Positions 7,932-16,899 of a stretch of DNA of 64,000 bases are shown here, piece by piece. Both the position numbers and the translations under genes were made by a program. The notes beneath the pieces are model-generated. The model was not told the DNA's origin. It searched no databases and saw only the letters and a program-made list of their open reading frames with translations. How positions within the stretch are numbered: the first letter of the stretch is position 1; each line of letters starts with the position of its first letter. The stretch lies in the NCBI GenBank assembly GCA_016109435.1, contig JAEILR010000007.1:62001-126000 (forward strand), given 5' to 3'. The stretch comes from Methanomassiliicoccus sp. (GTDB lineage Archaea > Thermoplasmatota > Thermoplasmata > Methanomassiliicoccales > Methanomassiliicoccaceae).

Positions 7932-8210
7932 TCAATCCTCCAGTTCGAACTTCTTCGCCCGGAAGCAGGGCCTCTGGACAGCCTTCTTGCAGGTCTTGCA
8001 ACGGTAACGAAGGGCGACCCTCTTGGTCGGCTTCTCCCTCCCTTCGGGCTTGGGCCTGGGAAAGCCTCCGTAGCCGGAGGTGGCCCGTCTGAATCTACGC
8101 TGCCCCCACTTCAGTTCGCTGGCCTTCTTCTTCTTTATTCTCTCTACTTCATGATCAGTGTGAACCTTGCACCAGGGGCAATAGGTTTTGACAGTGTGAG
8201 GCATCTTCAT
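7932..8210 (-). CDS. rpl44e: 50S ribosomal protein L44e (eL42)
   Basis: A 92-residue protein with paired zinc-binding motifs CPWC and CKTC and the conserved basic segment [14 protein letters not shown]. It contacts tRNA in the ribosomal E site in other archaea and eukaryotes. It is the first gene of the rpl44e-rps27e-aif2a-nop10-PAC2 cluster. An AGGTG element precedes the start. Confidence 0.95.
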   Translation of the reverse strand: MKMPHTVKTYCPWCKVHTDHEVERIKKKKASELKWGQRRFRRATSGYGGFPRPKPEGREKPTKRVALRYRCKTCKKAVQRPCFRAKKFELED

Positions 8211-8250
8211 ACTAACACCTAACGAGGTGAGGACTCCTAATACGCATTAT

Positions 8251-8264
8251 CTATTTAAAATATT
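8251..8264 (-). promoter_or_regulatory. TATA box for the rpl44e translation cluster
   Basis: The minus strand reads AATATTTTAAATAG, centred about 45 bases before the rpl44e ATG. That predicts a leader of roughly 20 bases containing the GGTG ribosome-binding site. Confidence 0.55.
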
Positions 8265-8558
8265 AGCAGTCCCCAAGGGGGCGTGGATAGGCCATCTGGC
8301 TACCCGTTATTTCGGTATGTCTGCCAGCCCTCGGAAAGAACGCTCCGGTGGGCCTGCCGTCGCTGAAAAAGCGGTCCGCCGGATCCGGCTCCAACTCTCT
8401 ACCCATGGAGAACGGTTTAATAAGAATCGAAAAAGATAACAATTAACCCCCTGCCAGATTGTTATTTGTTAGATTTGATAATAACGAAATCATACGAATG
8501 GAAAACCGATAACTGGCCTACGGAGTACGCACGTTTTCGCTAGAAGAAATAGAAAGTC

Positions 8559-8568
8559 ATATATATGA
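8559..8568 (+). promoter_or_regulatory. TATA box for the winged-helix regulator
   Basis: CATATATATG is centred about 33 bases before the ATG at 8597, predicting a leader of only about 10 bases. Confidence 0.5.
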
Positions 8569-8596
8569 TTTCATTAATAATTGATTAAGATAAATT

Positions 8597-8971
8597 ATGA
8601 ATGAACGAGGCTTCACGAAAAAGGACGAGTCGCTTGTCAAGCTCCTAATGCGGACCGACATGCCGAAAAACGTCGCCAAGACGCTCGTGTTCCTGCGCAA
8701 GAAGGAGGAAACCACCTCGGTGGAGATAGAGATATCCACCGCGCTGAGGCAGCCCGAGGTTTCCATAGCCATGCAGGAGCTGCGCCGCCGCAAGTGGGTG
8801 ATCAAGCGGGATATAAAGAAGGAAGGCAAGGGAAGGCCGGTACACTCATACAAGCTGGCCCTGCCGTTCGATAAGATCATCGAGATCCTGGAAAAGGAGG
8901 AGATCAAGAGGATCGAGGAGATCCAGAATAACATCAAGGCCCTGAAGCAGGCCGCCCTGCAACAGGCCTAA
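8597..8971 (+). CDS. Winged-helix transcriptional regulator
   Basis: A 124-residue DNA-binding protein. Residues about 15-80 form a winged helix-turn-helix: VAKTLVFLRKKEETTSVEIE, then a recognition helix around RQPEVSIAMQELRRRKWV, then the wing KEGKGRPVHSYKL. A charged C-terminal helix (EILEKEEIKRIEEIQNNI) probably forms a coiled-coil dimer. It resembles small archaeal TrmB/PadR-like regulators without an effector domain. It overlaps the rpiA 3' end by four bases, convergently. The target is unknown. Confidence 0.8.
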   Translation: MNERGFTKKDESLVKLLMRTDMPKNVAKTLVFLRKKEETTSVEIEISTALRQPEVSIAMQELRRRKWVIKRDIKKEGKGRPVHSYKLALPFDKIIEILEKEEIKRIEEIQNNIKALKQAALQQA

Positions 8972-9639
8972 TCTCCATTCCATATCGACGCACCCTTTTC
9001 CCTTCCGACGACGACACAGGTCGCCAGCCCGATAAAGAGGCCGTTCTCCACGACCCCGGGTATTGCCGCGAGCTCACGGTCCAACCTTTCTGGGTCCGTG
9101 ACCGAGCTGAACTTGCAGTCGTAGATGTGATTGCCGTTGTCAGTGATGAACGGCTCCCCCCCGCCCCGCAGGACGGCGGTGCATCCCAGTTCCTCCAGTT
9201 TCTTCCTGGTCCGGAGGTGGCTGAACCTGACGACCTCCACCGGCAGCGGGGTCTTGACCCCCAGGACGTCCACGATCTTGGACTCGTCAACGATGATGAC
9301 CTCCTGCCGGGAGTAGTATGCCACGATCTTCTCCCGGAGCAGAGCCCCTCCCAGGCCCTTGATGAGCCGGAACCGGGGGTCCACCTCGTCCGCCCCGTCG
9401 ATGGTCAGGTCGATCGCCTCCACCTGGTCCAGAGTGGTCAGGGGTATCCCCAGGGCGATGGCCTGCCTTTCCGTCTCCACCGAGGTGGGTATGCCCACCA
9501 GCCGGTACCCCTCGTTGACCAGCTTTCCGATCTCGTCCACCGCCAGGCGGGTGGTCGACCCGGTGCCCAGGCCGAGTACCATGCCGTCCTTCACCAGTTC
9601 CACGGCCTTGCGGGCCGCCTGCAGCTTGGCCGATGACAT
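8968..9639 (-). CDS. rpiA: Ribose-5-phosphate isomerase A
   Basis: A 223-residue RpiA that interconverts ribose 5-phosphate and ribulose 5-phosphate, supplying ribose in an archaeon using the reversed RuMP or a partial pentose pathway. Family motifs are GLGTGSTT (residues 22-29), TIDGADEVD, KGLGGALLREKI, and GGGEPFITDNGN. The ATG at 9639 shares one base with the stop of the upstream creatininase-family gene (TGATG), so the two are coupled. The frame stays open far upstream, but the extension is non-homologous. Confidence 0.95.
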   Translation of the reverse strand: MSSAKLQAARKAVELVKDGMVLGLGTGSTTRLAVDEIGKLVNEGYRLVGIPTSVETERQAIALGIPLTTLDQVEAIDLTIDGADEVDPRFRLIKGLGGALLREKIVAYYSRQEVIIVDESKIVDVLGVKTPLPVEVVRFSHLRTRKKLEELGCTAVLRGGGEPFITDNGNHIYDCKFSSVTDPERLDRELAAIPGVVENGLFIGLATCVVVGREKGASIWNGD

Positions 9640-10343
9640 CAGTTCACCCCGAACTCTTTCTGGATCTCCTTGGTCAGCTCCTCGATGATGTAGGTGTTGA
9701 CCTTCTCCCCCAGCTCGGCGGAGGCCGAGGGGGCGTCCCCCACGAAGCCGTCGGGCATGGAGCGCTCCGGGTCGGCGACGATCATGAACCCCTGGCTGAC
9801 GTACTTGCCGACCTTGTCCTGTGGCCTCACCAGCCGGGGGGCGATGTCCATGATGCGGGACGTCTCCAGCTTCCCCCCGTGCCCGTCCCCGGTCTGGTCC
9901 TCCGGGTATCTCCGAGCGAGGTCGTAGTCGGTGAGGAGCATGAGCCTGACGCCATGTGCGGTCACAATCTCGGAGCAAGCTTGGCGCAGAGCGTTCATAT
10001 GCGAGCTTCCGGCGTGGCCGCTGATGACCACCAGTTTGTTCGCCCCGTTGGCGACGAGGGATTCTAGGATATCCCTCACCACCCGGATGGTGGTCTCGAA
10101 CCCCAGACCGATGGTCCCCGGCATGTTTCGGGTGGACGAGTGGAAAGCGTAGCGCAGGGGCGGGGCCACCAGGCCGTTGATCCGGGCGGCCACCTGGTCG
10201 GCGATGTACTCCGGCTGCAGGGAATCGGTGCTCAGCGGCAGGTGGGAGGAGTGCGCCTCCGTTCCTCCGATAGGCAGGAACACCACCGGTCGCTTCACCA
10301 TGATCTCCCTGAATTCGGTGGACGTCAGGTCGTCGAGCCGCAT
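9639..10343 (-). CDS. Creatininase family protein (possible ArfB-like FAPy deformylase)
   Basis: A 234-residue creatininase-superfamily metal-dependent amidohydrolase. Metal-site motifs are GGTEAHSSHLPLSTD near residues 24-38 and GHAGSSHMN near 117-125, with a further conserved ETS after DGHGGKL. In methanogens one branch of this family is ArfB, a deformylase in F420 and riboflavin synthesis, but other branches have unrelated substrates, so the activity is unassigned. The start at 10343 shares a base with the zinc-ribbon gene stop, and the stop overlaps the rpiA start. The three form one tightly packed operon. Confidence 0.85.
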   Translation of the reverse strand: MRLDDLTSTEFREIMVKRPVVFLPIGGTEAHSSHLPLSTDSLQPEYIADQVAARINGLVAPPLRYAFHSSTRNMPGTIGLGFETTIRVVRDILESLVANGANKLVVISGHAGSSHMNALRQACSEIVTAHGVRLMLLTDYDLARRYPEDQTGDGHGGKLETSRIMDIAPRLVRPQDKVGKYVSQGFMIVADPERSMPDGFVGDAPSASAELGEKVNTYIIEELTKEIQKEFGVN

Positions 10344-10501
10344 CAGATCGCCTTCTTCTTGGACAGGTCGATCAGGTGGGTGCCGCACACCGGGCAATCC
10401 CCCCGCTCCAGGGAATCCTGACGGAACTTCTCCTTGAGCTCCTTGTTAAGCCGTTCAAGGTCATCGGTCTTGATGCTTCGTTCACAACGGGGACAGTACA
10501 T
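10343..10501 (-). CDS. Small zinc-ribbon protein
   Basis: A 52-residue protein with CPRC at positions 3-6 and CPVCG near 36-40, separated by a charged helix. Together they should form one zinc ribbon. The start is the ATG of MYCPRC. A TATA-like element centred about 28 bases upstream suggests a leaderless transcript. It heads the operon with the creatininase-family enzyme and rpiA. No specific function is recognisable; nucleic-acid or protein binding is a guess. Confidence 0.75.
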   Translation of the reverse strand: MYCPRCERSIKTDDLERLNKELKEKFRQDSLERGDCPVCGTHLIDLSKKKAI

Positions 10502-10523
10502 CGAACGCCCAAAGGTATGAGCC

Positions 10524-10535
10524 GATATAATATTT
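10524..10535. promoter_or_regulatory. Shared bidirectional TATA element
   Basis: The near-symmetric GATATAATATTT lies between the divergent zinc-ribbon gene (start 10501) and dph6 (start 10576/10579). It is correctly spaced for a leaderless start on the left and a short leader on the right. Confidence 0.45.
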
Positions 10536-10575
10536 GACGGGCTCAACCTTAAGGCCGGGGGCCACCATCTGTGGG

Positions 10576-11253
10576 ATGATGCGTTTGGCCTCCCTGTTCT
10601 CCGGAGGAAAGGATTCCGTTCTCGCCACTTACCTGATGGAGCAGCAGGGACATACCGTGGACCTGCTGGTCTCGGTGCGCCCCCAGGACCCCCACTCCTG
10701 GGTGTTCCACACCCCCAACCTGAAGCTGCTGCCCCTGACCGCCGAGGCCATGGACAAGGAGCTGGTGGCGGTGGACAGCTCGGGGACCGAGGAGGACGAC
10801 CTTCGGGCGCTGGGCGACGCCCTGTCCCTTTTGGACGTCGACGGGGTGATCACCGGGGCCATCGCCTCGGACTACCAATGGGACCGCATCAACCACGTGT
10901 GCGAGGGACTGGACCTCAACGTGTACTCGCCGCTGTGGAGGAAGGACCAGGGAATGCTGATGGATGAACTGCTGGACGCGGGCATCAGGGCGATTATGGT
11001 TAGCGTCGCCGCGGACGGACTGGACCCATCCTGGCTGGGGAGGCCGATCGACCGCCAGGCACTGGACGAGCTGAGGCGGATCTCCGTACGGCGGGGCATG
11101 AACCTGGCCGGGGAGGGCGGGGAGTACGAGACCCTGGTCCTGGACTCGCCCCTCCACCGGAAGGCGCTGCGCATCATGCTGAAGGAGATCGAGGTGGGAC
11201 GCGATACCGGGACTCTGAGGGTGACCCGGGCAGTACTGGAGGACAAGAAATGA
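10576..11253 (+). CDS. dph6: Diphthine--ammonia ligase
   Basis: A 225-residue ATP-pyrophosphatase predicted to amidate diphthine to diphthamide on elongation factor aEF2. The PP-loop SGGKDSV is near the N-terminus (ASLFSGGKDSVLATYL). Other family features are the GAIASDYQWDRINHVCEGL segment and a C-terminal GEGGEYETLVLDSP motif. Two adjacent ATGs (10576, 10579) are equally good. The stop overlaps the start of the methyltransferase gene by ATGA. Confidence 0.92.
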   Translation: MMRLASLFSGGKDSVLATYLMEQQGHTVDLLVSVRPQDPHSWVFHTPNLKLLPLTAEAMDKELVAVDSSGTEEDDLRALGDALSLLDVDGVITGAIASDYQWDRINHVCEGLDLNVYSPLWRKDQGMLMDELLDAGIRAIMVSVAADGLDPSWLGRPIDRQALDELRRISVRRGMNLAGEGGEYETLVLDSPLHRKALRIMLKEIEVGRDTGTLRVTRAVLEDKK

Positions 11254-11810
11254 CCGGGCATAGGTTCCCCGCCGGGGAGAAGGGACGGTTGACCGCGGAG
11301 GAGAGGCGCAGGCTCCAGCCGGCCGAGGAGATCGTGCAGAGGATGGACCCCTCCCCCGGCGAGGTGGCGGCCGACCTGGGCTGCGGTCCGGGGTACGTCA
11401 CCGTTCCCCTGGCCCGGAGGGTGGGCAGGGTGTACGGGGTGGACGCCCAGCAGGCCATGCTGGACGCCCTCATGGAGAACGTCCCCGCGGATCTGAAGGG
11501 AAAGGTCGTGCCGGTGCTCGGGGAGCTGCCCCGGATACCTCTGGAGGATCACTCCATCGACCGTGCCGTGGTCGTCAACGTGGTGCACGAGATCGAGAAC
11601 CTGGCCCAGTTCAACATCGAGCTGCGCCGGTGCCTGAAGGGGTGCGGAAGGCTGAGCATAGTGGACTTCCCCAAGTGGGAGACCAGCTTCGGGCCGCCCC
11701 TGTCCGAGAGGATGAGCGACCTGGAGATGGTGGCCATGTTCCCGTTCTTCCAAGTCGTCCGGACGTGGAGGTTCCAGGAGTTCTACCAGATCGAAATGGC
11801 GTTAATCTGA
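11250..11810 (+). CDS. Class I SAM-dependent methyltransferase
   Basis: A 186-residue Rossmann-fold methyltransferase. Motif I is VAADLGCGPGYVTVPLA (about residues 39-55), followed by the acidic VYGVDA strand end and the motif-IV region DRAVVVNVVHEIENL. It is of the UbiE/small-molecule type with no added domain, so the substrate is unknown. It is translationally coupled to dph6 by an ATGA overlap, which may or may not mean a shared pathway. The 3' end overlaps the peroxiredoxin gene by 9 bases, convergently. Confidence 0.85.
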   Translation: MTGHRFPAGEKGRLTAEERRRLQPAEEIVQRMDPSPGEVAADLGCGPGYVTVPLARRVGRVYGVDAQQAMLDALMENVPADLKGKVVPVLGELPRIPLEDHSIDRAVVVNVVHEIENLAQFNIELRRCLKGCGRLSIVDFPKWETSFGPPLSERMSDLEMVAMFPFFQVVRTWRFQEFYQIEMALI

Positions 11811-12299
11811 CCCCCGGTCCAGCCGGGCGCAGACGTCCAGAAGCTCGTCGTAGTCCGGCTCGCTGGCATGGTCCTCGGTGACCCAGAAGTATCTCACCAC
11901 CATGTCCCGGTCGATGATGAACACCGCCCGCATGCACCGCCCCAGCATGTACCCCGCGGCGGCCATCTCCCCCACGAACACCCCGAGTGAGTCGCTGACC
12001 CTGCCGTCGAAATCGGACAGGATGGGAAAGGTGAACTTCATGGAACCCTTCCACGCCGAGTGGGTGAACACGCTGTTGGTGGAGATGCCCATGACCGCGG
12101 TGTGCAGGTCCTCGAACTTCGGTAGGAGGGACTGGAGCATCTTCATCTCCACCGTGCACATGATCCCGAAGTCCGAAGGATAGAACGCCAGCAGAACGAG
12201 GCCGCCGGCCGCGGCCTCGGAGAGGCGGACCATCCCCCCATACGCCTCGGGAAGCTCGAAGTCGGGCGCTATCTCTCCGATCGCCGGTACCGGGGCCAT
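11802..12299 (-). CDS. Peroxiredoxin (AhpC/TSA family)
   Basis: A 165-residue thioredoxin-fold peroxidase reducing hydrogen peroxide or alkyl hydroperoxides. The N-terminal IGEIAPDFELPE and the active-site region FYPSDFGIMCTVEM (peroxidatic Cys about 48) are typical, though the usual PxxFTxVCxxE is altered to FGIMCTVEM. Additional Cys residues in GRCMRAVFIIDRD and near the C-terminus could serve as resolving cysteine. Such enzymes protect strict anaerobes from oxygen. It appears to be monocistronic. Confidence 0.88.
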   Translation of the reverse strand: MAPVPAIGEIAPDFELPEAYGGMVRLSEAAAGGLVLLAFYPSDFGIMCTVEMKMLQSLLPKFEDLHTAVMGISTNSVFTHSAWKGSMKFTFPILSDFDGRVSDSLGVFVGEMAAAGYMLGRCMRAVFIIDRDMVVRYFWVTEDHASEPDYDELLDVCARLDRGSD

Positions 12300-12386
12300 G
12301 GCCGACAGATATCGTCAGGGGCGATATTATGGGTTCGTCCCAAAAGGTCATCTTGGTCAATTCGACCGGTGTCCGGACCAGCCCGC

Positions 12387-13961
12387 TCACTCGGCCTGGG
12401 CCCGGCTCTCCACATCGACCCGGGCGTTGCACACCACGATGCCGATGACCAGGGCCCCCAGGGACAGGGGAATGCCGATGACCAGCGGATCGATGACGTT
12501 GAAAGGAGCGCCGAGCAGCGTGACCCGTCCGAACAGCCACTTGCATATTCCCAGCTGAGAGGCCTCAGCGGTGTGCACGAAGACCGTCCACAGAAACCAG
12601 GACAGGCCCCCGACCACCAGGGAAAGCTTGGCCGGAAGGGCCAGGGGCTTCTTGCTGTACAGCCCGTAGACCAGGATGGGCAGGAAAGCGCAGGCGCACA
12701 GGCCCATGAACATCGCTGTGGCCCGGGCGATGATGTTCAAGGGCATGGCGAACGCCAGCAGCACGCTCACTGCGATCATCACCAGCATGCCGATCTGGGT
12801 CACCCGCTTGGACGGATGGTCCACCTTGGCTATGTGCCGGTATAGGTCGTACCCCGCGGTGGTCCCCATGGTGTGAAAGAGCGAGCTCAGGGTGCTCATG
12901 GCCGCGGCCAGAAGCACAAGCATGAAGACCACGATGAACAGCTCGGGCGTGGCCGAGTTGATGAACAGCGGGATCACGTTATCGACGTTCCTCCCCGCCG
13001 CCTCCCACGCGATCAGGCCCTCGTTGTTCCAGAACCACACGTTGGTCAGCGCGCCCACGGTGAAGGCCACTCCGGTCATGATCAGCATGAACGGTCCCCC
13101 TATGGCCACCGCGCGATGGATGGATCGGTCGTCCTTGGCGGTAAGGAACCGGACCGATAGCTGGGGCTGGGCCAGCACGCCTATCCCCACGCCCATGATG
13201 ATGGTCGTCACCAGAGTGAACCAGGCCGTGGACCCCAGATCAGGCATGGAGGTCCAGGAGTGCAGGCCGGCGCTCTGCATGAACCCCGGTATCTGGGGAG
13301 AGAGGTCGGACAGGGCGCTGAATCCCTCTCCCAGACCGCCCACTGCGACCAGGGTCAATGCCAACAGGATGATCATCCCGACGAGCATCAGGAGGCCCTG
13401 CATGGCGTCGGTGTACATGACCGCGATGAGGCCCCCGAACAGCACGTACGAGGCGGTGATGAGGGCGAAGCCGATAAGGGCCATATTGTAGTCGATGCCC
13501 ATGGTCTGGGTGATGAAGATGGCCCCACCGATGATGATGGCCGCGCAGTATAGGGGCATGGCCATAAGGATCATCGCGCCTGAGGCGTACTGCATGAATG
13601 GTGATCTGAACCGCTTGCCCATGAGGTCAGGGAAAGTGTAGGCGTTGAGGTCCTTTCCGATCCGGCGGGTACGCTTTCCGAACAGGATGAACGCGATGAG
13701 GACCCCCACCCCGATGCACAGGACGGTGAGCCAGATGAGCCCCGTCCCGTAAAGGGCGGCCATGCCTCCGAAGCCGACGATGGCCGAGGTGGAGATGAAC
13801 GTCGAGCCGTAGGACAGCGCAAGTATGGCCGGGCTGACCTTCTTGCCGGCCACCAGGTAGTCCTGGGCGTTCTTGGTCTGCCGGTATCCGAGGTAACCGA
13901 GGAAAAAGGTCACTCCCAGGTAGATCGCGGTGCAAACGCCGAGCAGGAACGCGTTAACCAT
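12387..13961 (-). CDS. Sodium:solute symporter (SSS family)
   Basis: A 524-residue membrane protein with about 13 predicted transmembrane helices and the SSS-family sodium-site context (GSTFISTSAIVGFGGMAALYG near residues 52-72; STLSSLFHTMGTTAGYD later). Relatives carry proline, pantothenate, acetate or other monocarboxylates; the substrate cannot be told. A strong AAGGAGGAG site precedes the ATG. The start overlaps the end of a 38-residue membrane peptide gene by 8 bases, the organisation of symporters with a small accessory subunit. Confidence 0.9.
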   Translation of the reverse strand: MVNAFLLGVCTAIYLGVTFFLGYLGYRQTKNAQDYLVAGKKVSPAILALSYGSTFISTSAIVGFGGMAALYGTGLIWLTVLCIGVGVLIAFILFGKRTRRIGKDLNAYTFPDLMGKRFRSPFMQYASGAMILMAMPLYCAAIIIGGAIFITQTMGIDYNMALIGFALITASYVLFGGLIAVMYTDAMQGLLMLVGMIILLALTLVAVGGLGEGFSALSDLSPQIPGFMQSAGLHSWTSMPDLGSTAWFTLVTTIIMGVGIGVLAQPQLSVRFLTAKDDRSIHRAVAIGGPFMLIMTGVAFTVGALTNVWFWNNEGLIAWEAAGRNVDNVIPLFINSATPELFIVVFMLVLLAAAMSTLSSLFHTMGTTAGYDLYRHIAKVDHPSKRVTQIGMLVMIAVSVLLAFAMPLNIIARATAMFMGLCACAFLPILVYGLYSKKPLALPAKLSLVVGGLSWFLWTVFVHTAEASQLGICKWLFGRVTLLGAPFNVIDPLVIGIPLSLGALVIGIVVCNARVDVESRAQAE

Positions 13962-14070
13962 CGTACTCCTCCTTATCTCCCTTCAACCAGCCATACGCGA
14001 TGCATGCAACCGCCAGACCGATGGACAGTGCGTAGCCGAGGACGATCAAGGGGTCGTCTATGCCCAGCAT
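13954..14070 (-). CDS. Symporter small accessory protein (38 aa, one membrane helix)
   Basis: The short frame encodes MLGIDDPLIVLGYALSIGLA followed by a few more hydrophobic residues and a charged tail ending in KEEYDG. It has one transmembrane helix, begins with ATG after a GGTGA site, and ends inside the first codons of the symporter gene. Size, position and the N-terminal M-GIDDP motif match the small accessory proteins found in front of SSS-family symporter genes. It probably stabilises or assists the transporter. Confidence 0.85.
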   Translation of the reverse strand: MLGIDDPLIVLGYALSIGLAVACIAYGWLKGDKEEYDG

Positions 14071-14351
14071 GAGGTCACCTATAACGAACGGGTTTATTTC
14101 GCACCCCGTATTTATAATATGTGTTACATGGTAGCAAGTAGCACACTAGCACGTATCAATATGTATATCGCACTTCATCGTCGTCCCGCCGCCATTTCCA
14201 ACAGGCGGGCATCACCATGCCGTCGCTCTCCCGATGCCCGTCCAGGAGGTACGAGGAAGCACAATGAACTTATATGGCCCGTTCATATAATAAACGAGCA
14301 TCCGCTGGCCCCCTCGATGGGCCGTGGTGACGTGCGTAAGGATGGCCAACG

Positions 14352-15701
14352 ATGAACGACGTGGATGAGGAAAGGGAGAAGCGCAAGGACGAGGAGGCAT
14401 CGGACCGCGCCGCATCCTCCTTGAGTAACTTCAGTGAGGAACAGCGGGCCCTTCTGGCATCGATAGTGGACCATTCAGAATATGCGGTCATCACCATCGA
14501 CATGAACTGCGTTATCACATCCTGGAACCACGGGGCGGCGAGGATCTACAGCTACACCGAAGCTGAGGCGGTCGGCAACCCCCTGTCTATGCTCCTGCCT
14601 CACGATGCCGTCGACACCCTCCCCGGGATCATGGAGCGGCTGGTGCGAGGAGAGAGGACCGATCATTATGAGAGCTACCATCGGAGTAAGGACGGCAACA
14701 CGATCCAGGTATCCGTCAACATCTCGCCCATGAAGGACCGGAACGATAGGGCCATCGGGGCGTCCCTGATCGCCCGGGACATCACTGTCGAGGCTGCGGC
14801 CCGCCGCCGCACCGAGGAAGCGGTGATCACCGAACGGAAGCGGTTCGTCGATGTCCTGGACATGATCCCGGCCTACCTCGTGCTGCTGACACCGGACCAC
14901 CGTGTGTCCTTCGCCAACCGGTACTTCAGGGAACATTTCGGCGAGGACGAGGGGAGGCGCTGTTTCGAGTATCTCTTCCATCTTGACCGACCGTGCGAGA
15001 ATTGCGAGACCTTCGAGGCCATGAGATCGGGCCGGCCGCACCAGTGGGAATGGGCCGGCCCGGACGGCAACATCTATGACATATTTGACTTCCCGTTCGT
15101 GGAGACCGACGGCTCCAAGCTCGTCCTGGAAGTGGGAATAGCGATCACCCAGCGCAAGGCGGCGGAGGAGGCCCTGAAGAAGGCCGTGGCCTACAACCGC
15201 AGCCTTATAGAAGCGAGCCTGGACCCCCTTCTGACCTTCGGACCGGACGGTAAGATCACCGATGTCAACCTGGCCACGGAAAAGGTCACCGGGTGCAGCA
15301 GGAAGGAGTTGATAGGGACGGACTTCTCCAGCTTTTTCACCGACCCGGGGGCCGCGCGGGCCGGTTACGAGAAGGTGTTCCGGGAGGGCACGGTGCACGA
15401 CTACGCTCTGGAGATCCGCCGCCGGGACGACCACATCACCCCGGTCCTCTACAATGCCTCGGTGTACCGTGATGACGGCGGGACGGTTATCGGAGCGTTC
15501 GCCGCGGCCCGGGACGTCACCGCCCAGAAGAAGGTGGAAGCGGAGCTGGCGGTACAGCGGAGGAGGGTGCTTGACCGCCTGTCGGAGCTGGAAATGTTCC
15601 AACGGCTCACCGTCGGCCGGGAGCTGAAGATGGTGGAACTGAAGAAGGAGATCGCCGAGCTGAGGTCGGCGAACGCGGAACTCAGGAAGAAGGTGGAATA
15701 G
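14352..15701 (+). CDS. Multi-PAS sensory protein without kinase domain
   Basis: A 449-residue cytoplasmic protein with no transmembrane helix. Three PAS domains are visible at about residues 35-150, 165-275 and 285-395; the first has the typical ITSWNHGAARIYSYTEAEAVG and the third DVNLATEKVTGCSRKELIG. A C-terminal coiled coil (about 395-449) follows, and no histidine-kinase or output domain. The middle domain has a CxxC pair (CENC) that could bind metal or act as a redox switch. The next gene, a kinase lacking a sensor domain, starts four bases later, so the two may form a split sensor kinase. Confidence 0.85.
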   Translation: MNDVDEEREKRKDEEASDRAASSLSNFSEEQRALLASIVDHSEYAVITIDMNCVITSWNHGAARIYSYTEAEAVGNPLSMLLPHDAVDTLPGIMERLVRGERTDHYESYHRSKDGNTIQVSVNISPMKDRNDRAIGASLIARDITVEAAARRRTEEAVITERKRFVDVLDMIPAYLVLLTPDHRVSFANRYFREHFGEDEGRRCFEYLFHLDRPCENCETFEAMRSGRPHQWEWAGPDGNIYDIFDFPFVETDGSKLVLEVGIAITQRKAAEEALKKAVAYNRSLIEASLDPLLTFGPDGKITDVNLATEKVTGCSRKELIGTDFSSFFTDPGAARAGYEKVFREGTVHDYALEIRRRDDHITPVLYNASVYRDDGGTVIGAFAAARDVTAQKKVEAELAVQRRRVLDRLSELEMFQRLTVGRELKMVELKKEIAELRSANAELRKKVE

Positions 15702-15705
15702 CACG

Positions 15706-16677
15706 ATGGAAGGATCCGGACGGGAGGACCGCGACCTAGATGGGCTCCAGGAGAAGCTGGTGGAGATGAAGCTGACCTACAGCTCCGCACTGTTGGAACT
15801 GGACCGCCTCACGGCCGAGCGGGAGGGGATGCGTGAGCTTCAGAAGGCGACCCTCGGCCTTCTGGAGGACGTGGAGGCCGAGAGGGAAAGATCGCATGAT
15901 GTCCAGCTCGCACTTCTGAACATATTGGAGGACGTGGAGGAGGAGCGGAACAAAGTGGAGTCCACCAAGGCTCAGCTGGAATCCGTGAACCAGGAGCTGG
16001 AGGCGTTCTCCTACTCCGTCTCCCATGACCTCCGGGCCCCCCTGCGGGCCATAAGCGGGTTCTCCCAGGCGGTCCTGGACGACTACCTCCCGATCCTCGA
16101 CGACGAGGGAAAGAAGTACCTTAAGCTCATCCAGGAGAACGCAGCCCACATGGGGCTGCTGATCGATGAACTTCTGGACTTCTCCCGACTGGGCCGGCAC
16201 CCCCTCCGGATGATCGACGTGAACATCGAGGAGATCGCGCGGATCGTGTTCGATGAGTTGATGGCCCAGGAGCCGGCGCGCCATGTCGAATTGGTCATCC
16301 ATCCCCTACCGCCGGCCAGGGGGGACGCCTCCATGCTCCGCCAGGTCATGTTCAACCTGTTCTCCAACGCTTTCAAGTTCACCCGGACGAGGAAGGACGC
16401 GGTCATCGAGGTCGGCTTCATCCCCGGGGCGGAAGGTGGCTCTTACTTCGTCAAGGACAACGGGGTCGGCTTCGACATGATGTACGTGAACCGCATCTTC
16501 TCGGTCTTCCAGCGCCTGCACCCCGCGACCGAGTTCGAGGGGACCGGGGTCGGGCTGGCCATCGTCAAGCGCATCATCGACCGCCACGGCGGAAGGGTGT
16601 GGGCGGAGGGGTATGTCGACCTCGGGGCGACCTTCTATTTCACCCTGCCGGAGGTGGACCGGGACGGGGGGCGATGA
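15706..16677 (+). CDS. Sensor histidine kinase lacking its own sensor domain
   Basis: A 323-residue soluble kinase. The first 95 residues are coiled coil with two repeated LLEDVEAERERS / ILEDVEEERNKV heptad segments. HisKA follows with FSYSVSHDLRAPLRAI (phospho-accepting H107). HATPase_c has an N-box (NLFSNAFKFTR) and G-boxes (DNGVGFDM, GTGVGLAIV). The gene starts four bases after the PAS protein, and the matching coiled coils suggest the two form one signalling complex. No response regulator with a DNA-binding domain is nearby. Confidence 0.9.
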   Translation: MEGSGREDRDLDGLQEKLVEMKLTYSSALLELDRLTAEREGMRELQKATLGLLEDVEAERERSHDVQLALLNILEDVEEERNKVESTKAQLESVNQELEAFSYSVSHDLRAPLRAISGFSQAVLDDYLPILDDEGKKYLKLIQENAAHMGLLIDELLDFSRLGRHPLRMIDVNIEEIARIVFDELMAQEPARHVELVIHPLPPARGDASMLRQVMFNLFSNAFKFTRTRKDAVIEVGFIPGAEGGSYFVKDNGVGFDMMYVNRIFSVFQRLHPATEFEGTGVGLAIVKRIIDRHGGRVWAEGYVDLGATFYFTLPEVDRDGGR

Positions 16678-16899
16678 GATCACGGACCGCGATGACGCGG
16701 AGCACTGGGCAGGCAGATATGGAGCGTTCTCCCGACACCTTCGCCGTGGAGGCAGAGGAACGCCAGAGTTCATGCGCTGTTCGCGGACACATTTATGACC
16801 GACCATCCTGATTACCTCCGGGGGCTCGGGGATGGCAGTGACCGCCCTGACCGACCCCACCCGATCGCCCCGGCAGGCACCGGGTCAAGGAGGCGAACG

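Larger units (their letters stand above)
8211..8596. other. Intergenic region with divergent promoters, no gene seen
   Basis: The 386 bases between rpl44e and the winged-helix gene hold a TATA box for each flanking gene (8251-8264 minus, 8559-8568 plus). A 70-codon open frame at 8227-8439 has no family resemblance and begins within the ribosomal leader. I find no recognisable structured RNA. Confidence 0.5.

Noticed and set aside
8227-8439. 70-codon frame in the rpl44e upstream region
   Set aside because: It starts within the ribosomal operon leader, lacks a ribosome-binding site and family likeness.
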